Of a stretch of DNA of 64,000 bases, positions 51,388 to 59,087 are shown piece after piece; positions within the stretch are counted from its first letter, which is position 1; each line of letters begins with the position of its first letter. The DNA is from Paenibacillus aceris (GTDB taxonomy: Bacteria; Bacillota; Bacilli; Paenibacillales; NBRC-103111). Location: contig NZ_JAGGKV010000005.1 in NCBI RefSeq assembly GCF_017874035.1, positions 248,001 to 312,000 of the forward strand. Direction: 5' to 3'. Both the position numbers and the translations under genes were made by a program. Under the pieces are notes generated by a model. It was not told where the DNA came from, ran no database searches, and saw only the letters and a list, made by a program, of their open reading frames with translations.

Positions 51388-51879
51388 TTGGCGTCCCTTC
51401 ATCTAATGGTTGGTCTCCCTTGTAGCGGTAAGACTACTTTGGCTCGTCAACTCGAAACGAAATACTCTGCACTTCGCCTTACTCCCGATGAATGGCATAT
51501 CCGTCTATTTGGGCAAGATTTCGGGGATAACATGACGGAATCTGACGAAACAAAGCATGACTCTAGACATGATTCTGTGGAATCCCTAATGTGGGAAGTG
51601 GCATCTAGAGTATTAATTCTTGGTGTTGATGTTATTCTGGATTTTGGGTGTTGGGTTCGAAGTCAACGAGACGAGTTTCGTACTCGAGCTAATAACCTTG
51701 GGGCTGACTTTAAAATTCATTTTGTTGATGTGCCTGAAGAAGTGTTGTTTGAACGTCTAGAAGCTAGAAATGTGATGAACCCAGAGGGAACTTTTTTCAT
51801 ACCCAAAGCTAAACTTAAAGAATGGATACAAATTTTCGAGCCACCTTCACCAGAGGAACTTGAAACTTCCGCCGGTTAA
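51388..51879 (+). CDS. P-loop kinase-like AAA protein
   Basis: This 163-residue protein has Walker A GLPCSGKTTLARQL, a DxxxW lid-type segment (TPDEWHIRLFG) and VILDFGCWVRSQRDEFR, as in small zeta-toxin/Pnk-like phosphotransferases often annotated as ATP-binding proteins. The substrate is unknown. TTG 51388 is preferred, with AAAGGAG 10 bases upstream; an ATG 27 bases earlier lies before that site. The stop codon overlaps the next attC-like site. Confidence 0.82.
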   Translation: MASLHLMVGLPCSGKTTLARQLETKYSALRLTPDEWHIRLFGQDFGDNMTESDETKHDSRHDSVESLMWEVASRVLILGVDVILDFGCWVRSQRDEFRTRANNLGADFKIHFVDVPEEVLFERLEARNVMNPEGTFFIPKAKLKEWIQIFEPPSPEELETSAG

Positions 51880-51969
51880 ACTAACGGAAGAACTATAGTA
51901 CAATAACAAACAGGGAGCAGCTTGCCGCAGCAGCTCCCTGTTTGCATTCAAGTAACGGGCAGGTTAGTT
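51879..51969 (+). repeat. attC-like site, complete, CAGGGAGC stem
   Basis: AACTAAC (51879-51885) is exactly complementary to GTTAGTT (51963-51969). Between them an 11-bp perfect stem AAACAGGGAGC (51908-51918)/GCTCCCTGTTT (51933-51943) and AAGTAACGGGCAG. The first base is the last base of the kinase stop codon. Confidence 0.78.
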
Positions 51970-52110
51970 GAATTTGTACTTTACTACTCCCATTAGTGTC
52001 CCAAGGTAACCCTTGAGATACCATCCATTGATTTCCTCGTTAGAACGGCGCATACCCATGCCATACTGTACAAATAAATCATATAACAAACGAGCGACTC
52101 TTTTTTGAGT
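51964..52110 (-). pseudogene. Possible C-terminal gene remnant
   Basis: The minus strand reads RLLYDLFVQYGMGMRR, then NEEINGWYLKGYLGTLMGVV before a stop that lies in the repeat. It is protein-like but has no start; family not recognised. Confidence 0.35.
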
Positions 52111-52246
52111 TCACTAGAGTGATATGGAATACAATTTCTTCGATAAATTTTACACAAAGAAAATGTAGAATTAATATAATCCACAAAGTCCTTTTATATA
52201 CTTAAATTGTTAGATATAGAGCTAAAAGGACTAGGTGGTAGATATA

Positions 52247-52786
52247 ATGTTAAAAAAACGTGATTTGCACGAGTGCCATTCACTGTATGACTTAATGATG
52301 GATCCTGCAGTTTTTCCTTACGTTCGTTATAAATGCCAATTTTATGAAGAATATTTATTCATAACCAAACAGTTGATCGTTGAAGAAGAACGGGAAACAT
52401 GTATTTCTAGAACAATTCTTGACGAGATGGGACATCCCATTGGTACCATTGATCTATATGATATTGTTAATAAAACAGGCTTCTTGGCCACATGGATTGG
52501 AACTCCTTATTTTGGAAAAGGATATAACCAACGAGCGAAAGAGTCCTTTTTTGCTGAACTATTTCTTGAACATAATATCGAAACGGTATTTTTGAAGATA
52601 CGAAAACAAAATATTCGATCGAAGAAGGCAGTAGAAAAACTACCGTATGCCAAATTAGCAAATGATACAAACCATCAAATATATAAATCGATAAATAAAA
52701 CGCAACAGATCTATGATTTGTATCAAGTGGATCGGTTAGGATTTTTAGAAAGTAGTAGAGTTATGCAACATGAGGTTGCTACGTAA
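52247..52786 (+). CDS. GNAT acetyltransferase, RimJ-like
   Basis: A 179-residue protein with the RimJ/RimL-type layout: an early DLHECHSLYDLMMDP, a central IGTIDLYDI strand, and motif A WIGTPYFGKGYNQRAKESF. It may acetylate a protein N-terminus or small molecule. ATG 52247 has AGGTGG 8 bases upstream. It follows an attC-like site by 277 bases; no site is evident right after it. Confidence 0.8.
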   Translation: MLKKRDLHECHSLYDLMMDPAVFPYVRYKCQFYEEYLFITKQLIVEEERETCISRTILDEMGHPIGTIDLYDIVNKTGFLATWIGTPYFGKGYNQRAKESFFAELFLEHNIETVFLKIRKQNIRSKKAVEKLPYAKLANDTNHQIYKSINKTQQIYDLYQVDRLGFLESSRVMQHEVAT

Positions 52787-52941
52787 CAAACTATGCAAAA
52801 ACTGTTGCTGATAAACGTCAAACTAAAACGTAAAATTTACTACGACCTTCAGAAAGCCCCAGCTGGTTGACTTTGTAATGAAGGTTTTGAATCAGTTTCT
52901 CTCAATTTTAGTCCTCATTTTTAGGGTTATGGTCTATTTAT

Positions 52942-53085
52942 TTAAATCCAAAAGAACGGCCTACTGGAACTGCTTGCCTGTTTTACATGTTCCAATTCTT
53001 CAGCAAGGATTTGAAGTCCTTTTTCAATATCCTGTTCATCCGTGCGCATAATACTCATGCGTAACAGGTTCATTTTCGGGAAAGA
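52942..53085 (-). pseudogene. C-terminal scrap of a MocR-type aminotransferase regulator
   Basis: The minus strand reads LLRMSIMRTDEQDIEKGLQI and then LAEELEHVKQ before a stop. This is the C-terminus of class I aminotransferase domains in MocR/GntR regulators. Everything upstream on that strand is gone; it abuts a transporter scrap. Confidence 0.65.
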
Positions 53086-53278
53086 GGAAAGGAAATGGTA
53101 TCGCGGTCTTGCTCAGGGAGGAATAGCAGTCGTCGGGCAGTTGCAACTCCTTCAACCATTCTTTGGTCTGTTACTCTCGGCTCTTGTTTTGCATGAATCC
53201 ATTGGATGGACAATCTTTATTGTCAACATTGGCGTTGTTTTGTGTGTGACGTTCGCAAAACGTTTTGCATCCAATTAG
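53078..53278 (+). pseudogene. C-terminal scrap of an EamA-family transporter
   Basis: About 65 codons read LAQGGIAVVGQLQLLQPFF, then LSALVLHESIGWTIFIVNIG, the last two helices of a drug/metabolite (EamA) transporter. The first eight helices are missing. The adjacent MocR scrap faces it; MocR regulators often sit beside EamA genes, so one deletion may have removed the middle of both. Confidence 0.7.
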
Positions 53279-53317
53279 TGCTGGAGGTTGTAATATTCTC
53301 ATATTTATCAAATAAAG

Positions 53318-53412
53318 CTCTAACGGGGAACGATATATAGAACAATAAACAGGGAGCCGTTTGCCGCGTCAGCTGCTCCCTGTTTTCGTTCAAGTAACGG
53401 GCAAATTTGTTT
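53318..53412 (+). repeat. attC-like site, CAGGGAGC stem
   Basis: CTCTAAC (53318-53324), then GGGGAACGATA, a stem AAACAGGGAGC/GCTCCCTGTTT with a changed loop, AAGTAACGGGCA and a degenerate TTTGTTT end (53406-53412). Confidence 0.68.
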
Positions 53413-53646
53413 AATTGTGCAATCATGAACACTTCATTGCGTATGTATAAATAATACAAGATGGGCTTGCGGCCGCGACCATCTTTTTCGTTGTTCAACC
53501 AAGGGGGGAGTGGAAGAGGGAATTTGAAACGTTTTGGAAGAATTTTAATTATTGAAAGGACTTCTCTGAAAAAATCTTTTCTAAAAAATAGGAGGTTCTT
53601 GTGAAATCAAGAAGTGTGGGGTAAATAGCAGATGGGGGTGTGTTAG

Positions 53647-54375
53647 TTGGATGAAGGAACCAGATTTAAAGTATATAAGGATTGGGCAGAGCGATTTGAT
53701 TGTGATATTTCATCAATGACTATTCCGAACGTCATAGTTCGTGAACACTCCAAGACTTTGAAAGGATATAATGGTATTTATTGCTTTTTTAATGGAACGA
53801 CAAGCATTATATCGTCTCCCACTAAGTATACCTCATATATAAAAAGGGCCATCAGTGGTAGACATCCAATGGAAACTTTTGATGCGAATTTTCTTGTAAA
53901 GGCAATTGATATAGGTAAATACAAGGTTATTGGTCCTGCATTTCAGGGATACATTGATAGGGCTTCATTTCTTGAAGCATCTTCCCTTGAAGTTGTAGAA
54001 CTTGTAACTTCAAATCAACTATCTCTACTTAATGATTTACGTAAATCTTGCTCTGAAACGGAGTGGGAGCATAGCTCCATAGAAATCAATAGACAACCAA
54101 TACTAGCAAGGATATCTGATGAAAGAATTGTAGCAGCAGGTTCTTGGAGAGTAGAGGAATCTGGTTTTCTTAGCGTAGGTATTTTATGTCACCCAGATTA
54201 TCGAGGTAAAGGACACGCCAAAGCAGTTGTAAGTGCTTTAACTAGGAAAGGGTTAGAAGATGGTTTCACGATGCATTATCAAACTTTAATGTCCAATAGT
54301 TCGTCAGTAGCTATTGCTAAATCGCTGGGATATGAAAAATTAGCTTGTACTTTGGCTATAAGGATTCTTGAGTAA
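53647..54375 (+). CDS. Two-domain GNAT acetyltransferase
   Basis: A 242-residue protein with an N-terminal half of the GNAT_acetyltran type (about 1-135) and a C-terminal GNAT domain (about 140-240) with motif A SVGILCHPDYRGKGHAKAVV. TTG start with GGGGGTG 6 bases upstream. It follows an attC-like site by about 235 bases. Acceptor unknown. Confidence 0.82.
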   Translation: MDEGTRFKVYKDWAERFDCDISSMTIPNVIVREHSKTLKGYNGIYCFFNGTTSIISSPTKYTSYIKRAISGRHPMETFDANFLVKAIDIGKYKVIGPAFQGYIDRASFLEASSLEVVELVTSNQLSLLNDLRKSCSETEWEHSSIEINRQPILARISDERIVAAGSWRVEESGFLSVGILCHPDYRGKGHAKAVVSALTRKGLEDGFTMHYQTLMSNSSSVAIAKSLGYEKLACTLAIRILE

Positions 54376-54550
54376 TTCTTGGATTGGTTTTAGTCGGTAA
54401 TTAATTTAAGTGGTTAGTTATTCTAGTGCTAATGGGCACGATAGTGGAAATTACAGTTCAGGGTATGCTCCCTTCAGAGTACCCGGATCGTGGAGCCAAA
54501 ATAAGTGATTTGATAGTTCTTCGCCGTGCCCCGTTCTCCTCGTAATTCGC

Positions 54551-55633
54551 TTACAACAGCTCACTGACCTTTAGATCGAAGAAGGCGGTCATCGCTTTTT
54601 GAAGCTGCGGGTACCATACCCATCTCATTGGTTCCATCTGCGACGGGTCGGCGCACCATTCGACAGCAACATATAGGCTCTGCACTACACACAGCCTGTA
54701 ATCTAGACAAAGCTGCTCCCATGAATAGAGATTCACTCCATTGCTGCGCAGCACTTCATGATACTGCTGTAAAACCTGAAACTCCAGCGCCCGTCGGCTC
54801 TCAGTGTCCCACCAATGAATCATAGCGTAAGCCAGATCACTTACGCCTAGCCAGCAGGTCAACGACCAGACAAACGGCTGGCGGTCAATCAAAAACATGG
54901 GTGCGAGGCCGTTATGACGAATCAGGATATTGCCGGGATTCAAATCCCCGTGAATGAGGGTGAAACCTTCGTGTGAACGAGTCCTCTCGATCATCCGCTC
55001 CGGATGCTTCTCCAAAATCAGCGGCAACGTTTTGGTCCAAAGGTCGGGAATATCCTGTCGGCATGCCTCAAGCAAAGGGTCAAGCCCAGGGCGGATCGCT
55101 GAAAGATAGCGCTCAATTTCCTCCCTCTCCGGAACAGGCTGGCTTCCCGGTCTTCCTGCCCCTAGTTCGTTATTCACCCAGTGATGGGCATGCAGTTTGG
55201 CAACCGCTTCCGCGAGCGCTCTACCGTACTGCAGGGTGGGCTGAACTTCCCAACTCGGTTTGTGGGTATCTGTGACATCTTCCAGCAGTAGGTAATAGCT
55301 TTCTTCCGAAGCGTCATGCCCTGCATCATAGCATCTGAGGATGGGAGCATTCTGCAGGGTGATGTAGTCGCGGGCATAGTAAGCCGGCTCGGAAGCGGCG
55401 GCGAATTGTACCGAATCGCACAATTTAAGGAAGAGGGTCTGCGGAAGCACACCTTCTGCCTCTTCTGAATAGGAGATCCGTACCCGGTAAACTCTCGAAT
55501 TGTCGCTCCGCGCCGGAAAAACCTCAAGCCCGGCCACTTCCCCTGCAGTCAGCGCGCCCGTCCTTCGGAGAATCTCCGTCAACCGTGCTCGCGACAGTTC
55601 GTACGGATGCCGAATCATTTTACTGCTATTCAT
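54551..55633 (-). CDS. Phosphotransferase-like kinase (APH/EcKinase-like)
   Basis: A 360-residue APH-fold protein with catalytic loop IHGDLNPGNILIRHN and MFLIDRQPF at the metal-binding site (Asp present). Substrate unknown. The ATG at 55633 has GGGAGG 6 bases upstream; a further ATG 15 bases earlier overlaps that site. It is G+C-rich compared with the flanking cassette-like genes and is on the opposite strand, so it is not part of the array. Confidence 0.85.
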   Translation of the reverse strand: MNSSKMIRHPYELSRARLTEILRRTGALTAGEVAGLEVFPARSDNSRVYRVRISYSEEAEGVLPQTLFLKLCDSVQFAAASEPAYYARDYITLQNAPILRCYDAGHDASEESYYLLLEDVTDTHKPSWEVQPTLQYGRALAEAVAKLHAHHWVNNELGAGRPGSQPVPEREEIERYLSAIRPGLDPLLEACRQDIPDLWTKTLPLILEKHPERMIERTRSHEGFTLIHGDLNPGNILIRHNGLAPMFLIDRQPFVWSLTCWLGVSDLAYAMIHWWDTESRRALEFQVLQQYHEVLRSNGVNLYSWEQLCLDYRLCVVQSLYVAVEWCADPSQMEPMRWVWYPQLQKAMTAFFDLKVSELL

Positions 55634-56031
55634 AAAAAGACCTCCCAAAATTTAAAACCTAGACCATTCATTGTCACACGGCCGAGCAAGCGCAAAGGCG
55701 CCGCAGCAATCTGCTCCTGATCGTTCAAGCAGCGGAGATTAACGCAATAGATGATTGTTCATTTTCAATACGGTACTCCATATTTCTCGAATGCTAATTT
55801 TATGTTTTCCATCACACGATATATTCCTGATTAACTCCAGATCGAGTTGACTAAATTACCAAGCCGTAAATGACAAGCTCTATGCGGATCTTAAACATCC
55901 TCTCATCATTCGAGAGGAACTCATGATAGAATTAAACGAATGGAACTAGGAGCCTCACTTATTTTAAATACAAACTGATTTATCAAGGGGCATCCAGTAA
56001 AGAGCCTTAAAAACAAAGGGGAACGATAGGA
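55634..56031. other. Intergenic region between divergent genes
   Basis: No gene seen. A 7-bp hairpin TCCTCTC/GAGAGGA (about 55898-55918) without a T-tract is the only structure noted. Confidence 0.35.
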
Positions 56032-56739
56032 ATGACGGTAGCTACAGATTGGAAAAATGGCGCTCTAGGGCACAAATTTATAACTTCTTTCAGCGGAGGA
56101 AAGGACAGCGTCCTAGCTCTATATAAAGCAATGAAGGTTGGAGAAGCAGTTGGACTGATCGTCATGTTAGAGGAAGAAGGGCAACGCTCCAGATCCCATG
56201 GAATGCCCCCTGAGCTCATACGTGCACAAGCTGAATCTATAGGTTTGCCTGTCTACACTGCTGCTGCTAGTTGGACAGATTATGAAGAAGAATTTATGCG
56301 GCTTTTGGGAAATGCAAAAAATCAAGGAGCAGAGGTGTTAGTTACAGGAGACTTGGATATGCCTGTTCATGGTTGCTGGCATGACAAGGTTACGAGAAAT
56401 GCTGGATTAAAGCTTGGGATGCCTCTGTGGGAAATGGATCATCATAAGGTTATCGAAGAGTTCATAAACCTAGGATTTATAACGATACTTGTGACTGTAA
56501 ATTTATCATTAGGAATGCGTGAAGAAGATCTAGGACGAACGATAACCCATGAGTATGTGAAGGAGCTTGAATCTCGTGGTATTGACCCTTGTGGGGAAGG
56601 TGGTGAGTTCCATACCACAGTAATTGATGGTCCCATTTTCAAGCATCTTATTCCCGTACGCAAATGTGAGATTATTAAGAATGGAGAATATGCCTTTATG
56701 CCTTTGGAGTTGGATCACCCCGTGAGTAATCAGTACTAA
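56032..56739 (+). CDS. Dph6-like PP-loop ATP-dependent ligase
   Basis: A 235-residue protein with PP-loop FSGGKDSVLAL (S21-S26) and GGEFHTTVIDGP near the end, the pattern of diphthine-ammonia ligase (Dph6/MJ0570-type). The family amidates diphthine in archaea and eukaryotes; bacteria lack diphthamide, so the substrate here is unknown. ATG 56032 has a weak upstream site (GGGGAACG). The stop codon TAA is the start of an attC-like element. Confidence 0.85.
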   Translation: MTVATDWKNGALGHKFITSFSGGKDSVLALYKAMKVGEAVGLIVMLEEEGQRSRSHGMPPELIRAQAESIGLPVYTAAASWTDYEEEFMRLLGNAKNQGAEVLVTGDLDMPVHGCWHDKVTRNAGLKLGMPLWEMDHHKVIEEFINLGFITILVTVNLSLGMREEDLGRTITHEYVKELESRGIDPCGEGGEFHTTVIDGPIFKHLIPVRKCEIIKNGEYAFMPLELDHPVSNQY

Positions 56740-56784
56740 CGAGGAACGATAGTTCCATAATACAAATCATATCGTCTGTTATTG
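56734..56784 (+). repeat. Short attC-like element after Dph6-like gene
   Basis: TACTAAC (56734-56740) contains the stop codon and is followed by GAGGAACGATAGTTC. The central stem is missing; GTTATTG (56778-56784) may be the 3' end. Confidence 0.5.
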
Positions 56785-56796
56785 GAGGAGGGAACT

Positions 56797-57411
56797 ATGA
56801 ACAAAGAGAAACTCATCCGTAAATTTGATAATCAATCCAAAATTTATGAAGCGAGAAGGAAGAACCAGTCAGAACGGAAATGGCGGGAAAAATTGATCGG
56901 GAGTGCAAATGGGAAGGTTCTCGAGGTAGCTGTTGGTGCCGGAGCGAATTTTTACTTTTACCCCAATGATGTGGATGTGACTGCTGTCGATTTCAGCGCT
57001 ACTATGTTATCCAAGGCAAAAGAGTCCGCCACGGCTAGCAATGTTCGGGCCATATTCATTCAATCAGATATTGAATCTATTTCGTTTCCTGAAAACTCAT
57101 TTGATACCATCGTCTCGACATTATCCTTTTGCGGTTACGAATATCCTGTTAGAGTGTTGGAATCTTTTAGCAGGTGGTGCAAGCCAGGCGGTCAAATTTT
57201 GTTAATGGAGCATGGTCTGAGTTCAAACCGATTGATTGGCAACACCCAAAAGATCATCGAACCGTTATTTCTACGCGTTGTCGGCTGCCATCTGAATCGT
57301 AATATGATCAATATTTTTCAGCAGTCCCCGATTCATATACATCATATGGAACGCTACATATTTAATACTGTTCATTTGGTGTGGGCATCGCCAATCAAAG
57401 GAGAGGGTTAA
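56797..57411 (+). CDS. Class I SAM-dependent methyltransferase
   Basis: A 204-residue methyltransferase with motif I VLEVAVGAGANFYFYP, the acidic ribose-binding VTAVDFSATML, and DTIVSTLSFCGYEYP at motif IV. It resembles phospholipid- or small-molecule methyltransferases of the UbiE/PmtA type. ATG 56797 has GGAGGAGGG upstream. It follows an attC-like element and may be a cassette. Confidence 0.88.
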   Translation: MNKEKLIRKFDNQSKIYEARRKNQSERKWREKLIGSANGKVLEVAVGAGANFYFYPNDVDVTAVDFSATMLSKAKESATASNVRAIFIQSDIESISFPENSFDTIVSTLSFCGYEYPVRVLESFSRWCKPGGQILLMEHGLSSNRLIGNTQKIIEPLFLRVVGCHLNRNMINIFQQSPIHIHHMERYIFNTVHLVWASPIKGEG

Positions 57412-57535
57412 AGTAGGGAGTAGTATTATGCCATTCAGATCCATGGCGGATGTAGCTCTTCGTCTGCAATAATATACTATATGGTATTTCATTTTAAGAT
57501 GTAGGATATGTGAATAGCTTGAAAGGAGCATTCTC

Positions 57536-58111
57536 ATGAATATTACATCTTTTTTGATTTACTGTATGATTGCCACTTTTACTCCAGGACCTACTAATAT
57601 CGTCATATTGTCTACCGTGCATCATTTGGGGGCAAAAAAAGCAATGAAGTATTCGTATGGAGCAACGATTGGATTTGGTTTATTACTTGTTATTTCTGCT
57701 GCGTTAAATACAATGCTTGTAACGATCATACCGAAGATATTAATTGTCATGCAAATAATCGGGAGCATGTATATGTTCTATCTCGCTTATCAAATTTACA
57801 AAAGAGACACGTCAAAGCCAACTGTAAATCAACCGGCTACCTTAATGTCAGGCTTCCTAATGCAGTTTTTAAATCCAAAAGTAATACTCTTTTCAATGAC
57901 TGTAATTCCAAGTTTTATATTGCCAAACTATAACGCGGTCCCTGAGGTGGCGACAAGTATTATAGCTATAACACTAATCGGATTTTCAGCTTTTTCTACG
58001 TGGGTTCTATTCGGTACAATCTTCAAGGAGTTTTTACAAAAGTATGATAAGACTGTTAATGTACTGATGACCTTATTTCTAGCTTATGCTGCGATCATGA
58101 TCTGGATATAG
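57536..58111 (+). CDS. LysE-family amino acid exporter
   Basis: A 191-residue, six-helix exporter with the family start MIATFTPGPTNIVIL and FLMQFLNPKVILF in the middle. It exports amino acids or derivatives. AAAGGAG precedes the ATG. The AraC-type gene 24 bases later is probably its regulator. Confidence 0.9.
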   Translation: MNITSFLIYCMIATFTPGPTNIVILSTVHHLGAKKAMKYSYGATIGFGLLLVISAALNTMLVTIIPKILIVMQIIGSMYMFYLAYQIYKRDTSKPTVNQPATLMSGFLMQFLNPKVILFSMTVIPSFILPNYNAVPEVATSIIAITLIGFSAFSTWVLFGTIFKEFLQKYDKTVNVLMTLFLAYAAIMIWI

Positions 58112-58135
58112 TCAGCTAATGTAGAGGTGATTGAA

Positions 58136-58930
58136 ATGGAGAAGTTTATCTATAAAAAGTCGGCAGGTATTACTGCATTATCAGCAAGTATGACTGAGTT
58201 TAAGTATAAAAAGCACGCTCACAAGGAGTATGCAATAGGCGTAACATTACGAGGTATTCAACATTATAACCTGGACGGCAGTCTACAATTATCCTATCAA
58301 AATGGAATTATGCTTTTTAATCCAGAACAGGCGCATGACGGAATGGCACATGATAAGGCAGGTCTTGATTATGTCATGCTATATATTGAGCCGCAAATGT
58401 TTTTAGAGGCTATAGAGAAAAAGGATATCGTACGTTTCTCTGATCCTATTGTGTATGATCGTAAACTTGAACAACGAATACTAAGTCTTTCTCATGCCAT
58501 ATTAAACGAAAAAGATGAGGCGTTGTGCAGTGAATTGCTCTTATCCCTCACGGATAATCTTATTCAAAACAATCTTTCTGCACACGACAAGAAAGATAAC
58601 GCTCTAATTAGCAAAGCAAAGGATATGCTTCAAGCCAATTTCGAACATGTACTTAAGCTTGATGAAATCTGTAAAGAGCTTTATTTATCGAAATTTCAGT
58701 TTATCCGATTATTCAAGGCTCATACCGGAATTTCACCCTACCAATACTTTCTTAACTGCAAAATTGAACGTGCAAAACAATTAATTGAGCAAAAAAGAGA
58801 TATTTATTCTGCTGTGGCTGCATGCGGTTTTGTTGATTTAACCCATTTAAATAAACACTTTAAAAGCGTATATGGAACAACAGCGTTTGAATACATGGCT
58901 CATATATATTCAGGAGGGAATGGAAGATAA
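58136..58930 (+). CDS. AraC-family regulator of LysE-type exporter
   Basis: A 264-residue regulator with an N-terminal cupin-like sensor (HAHKEYAIGVTLRG) and C-terminal tandem helix-turn-helix (about 170-262; LYLSKFQFIRLFKAHTGISP). ATG 58136 has AGGTGA 7 bases upstream. Its position right after the exporter suggests it senses the exported compound. Confidence 0.88.
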   Translation: MEKFIYKKSAGITALSASMTEFKYKKHAHKEYAIGVTLRGIQHYNLDGSLQLSYQNGIMLFNPEQAHDGMAHDKAGLDYVMLYIEPQMFLEAIEKKDIVRFSDPIVYDRKLEQRILSLSHAILNEKDEALCSELLLSLTDNLIQNNLSAHDKKDNALISKAKDMLQANFEHVLKLDEICKELYLSKFQFIRLFKAHTGISPYQYFLNCKIERAKQLIEQKRDIYSAVAACGFVDLTHLNKHFKSVYGTTAFEYMAHIYSGGNGR

Positions 58931-58984
58931 TTTGATTTGAATGAACCTTGTGTAATTTAGGAGAGTTACTAGGTTTATAAAAGT

Positions 58985-59053
58985 TGATAACATTAGAAGA
59001 AGGCAGCCGACAGTATAGAATGGCAGCCTTCTTCGGTTATGGGGCAGGATAAT
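58985..59053 (+). repeat. Hairpin element, possibly a diverged attC-like copy
   Basis: A perfect 9-bp stem GAAGAAGGC (58996-59004)/GCCTTCTTC (59026-59034) is flanked by TGATAAC and GGGGCAGGATAAT, which resemble the family boxes only loosely. It may simply be a terminator of the AraC-type gene. Confidence 0.4.
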
Positions 59054-59087
59054 GGAAATATCTGCAGAAGAGATAAAGGAAATTTCG

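Noticed and set aside
36950..53412. Dispersed hairpin repeats as a CRISPR array
   Set aside because: The repeats are hundreds of bases apart with genes between them, so there is no regular spacer pattern and no cas gene.
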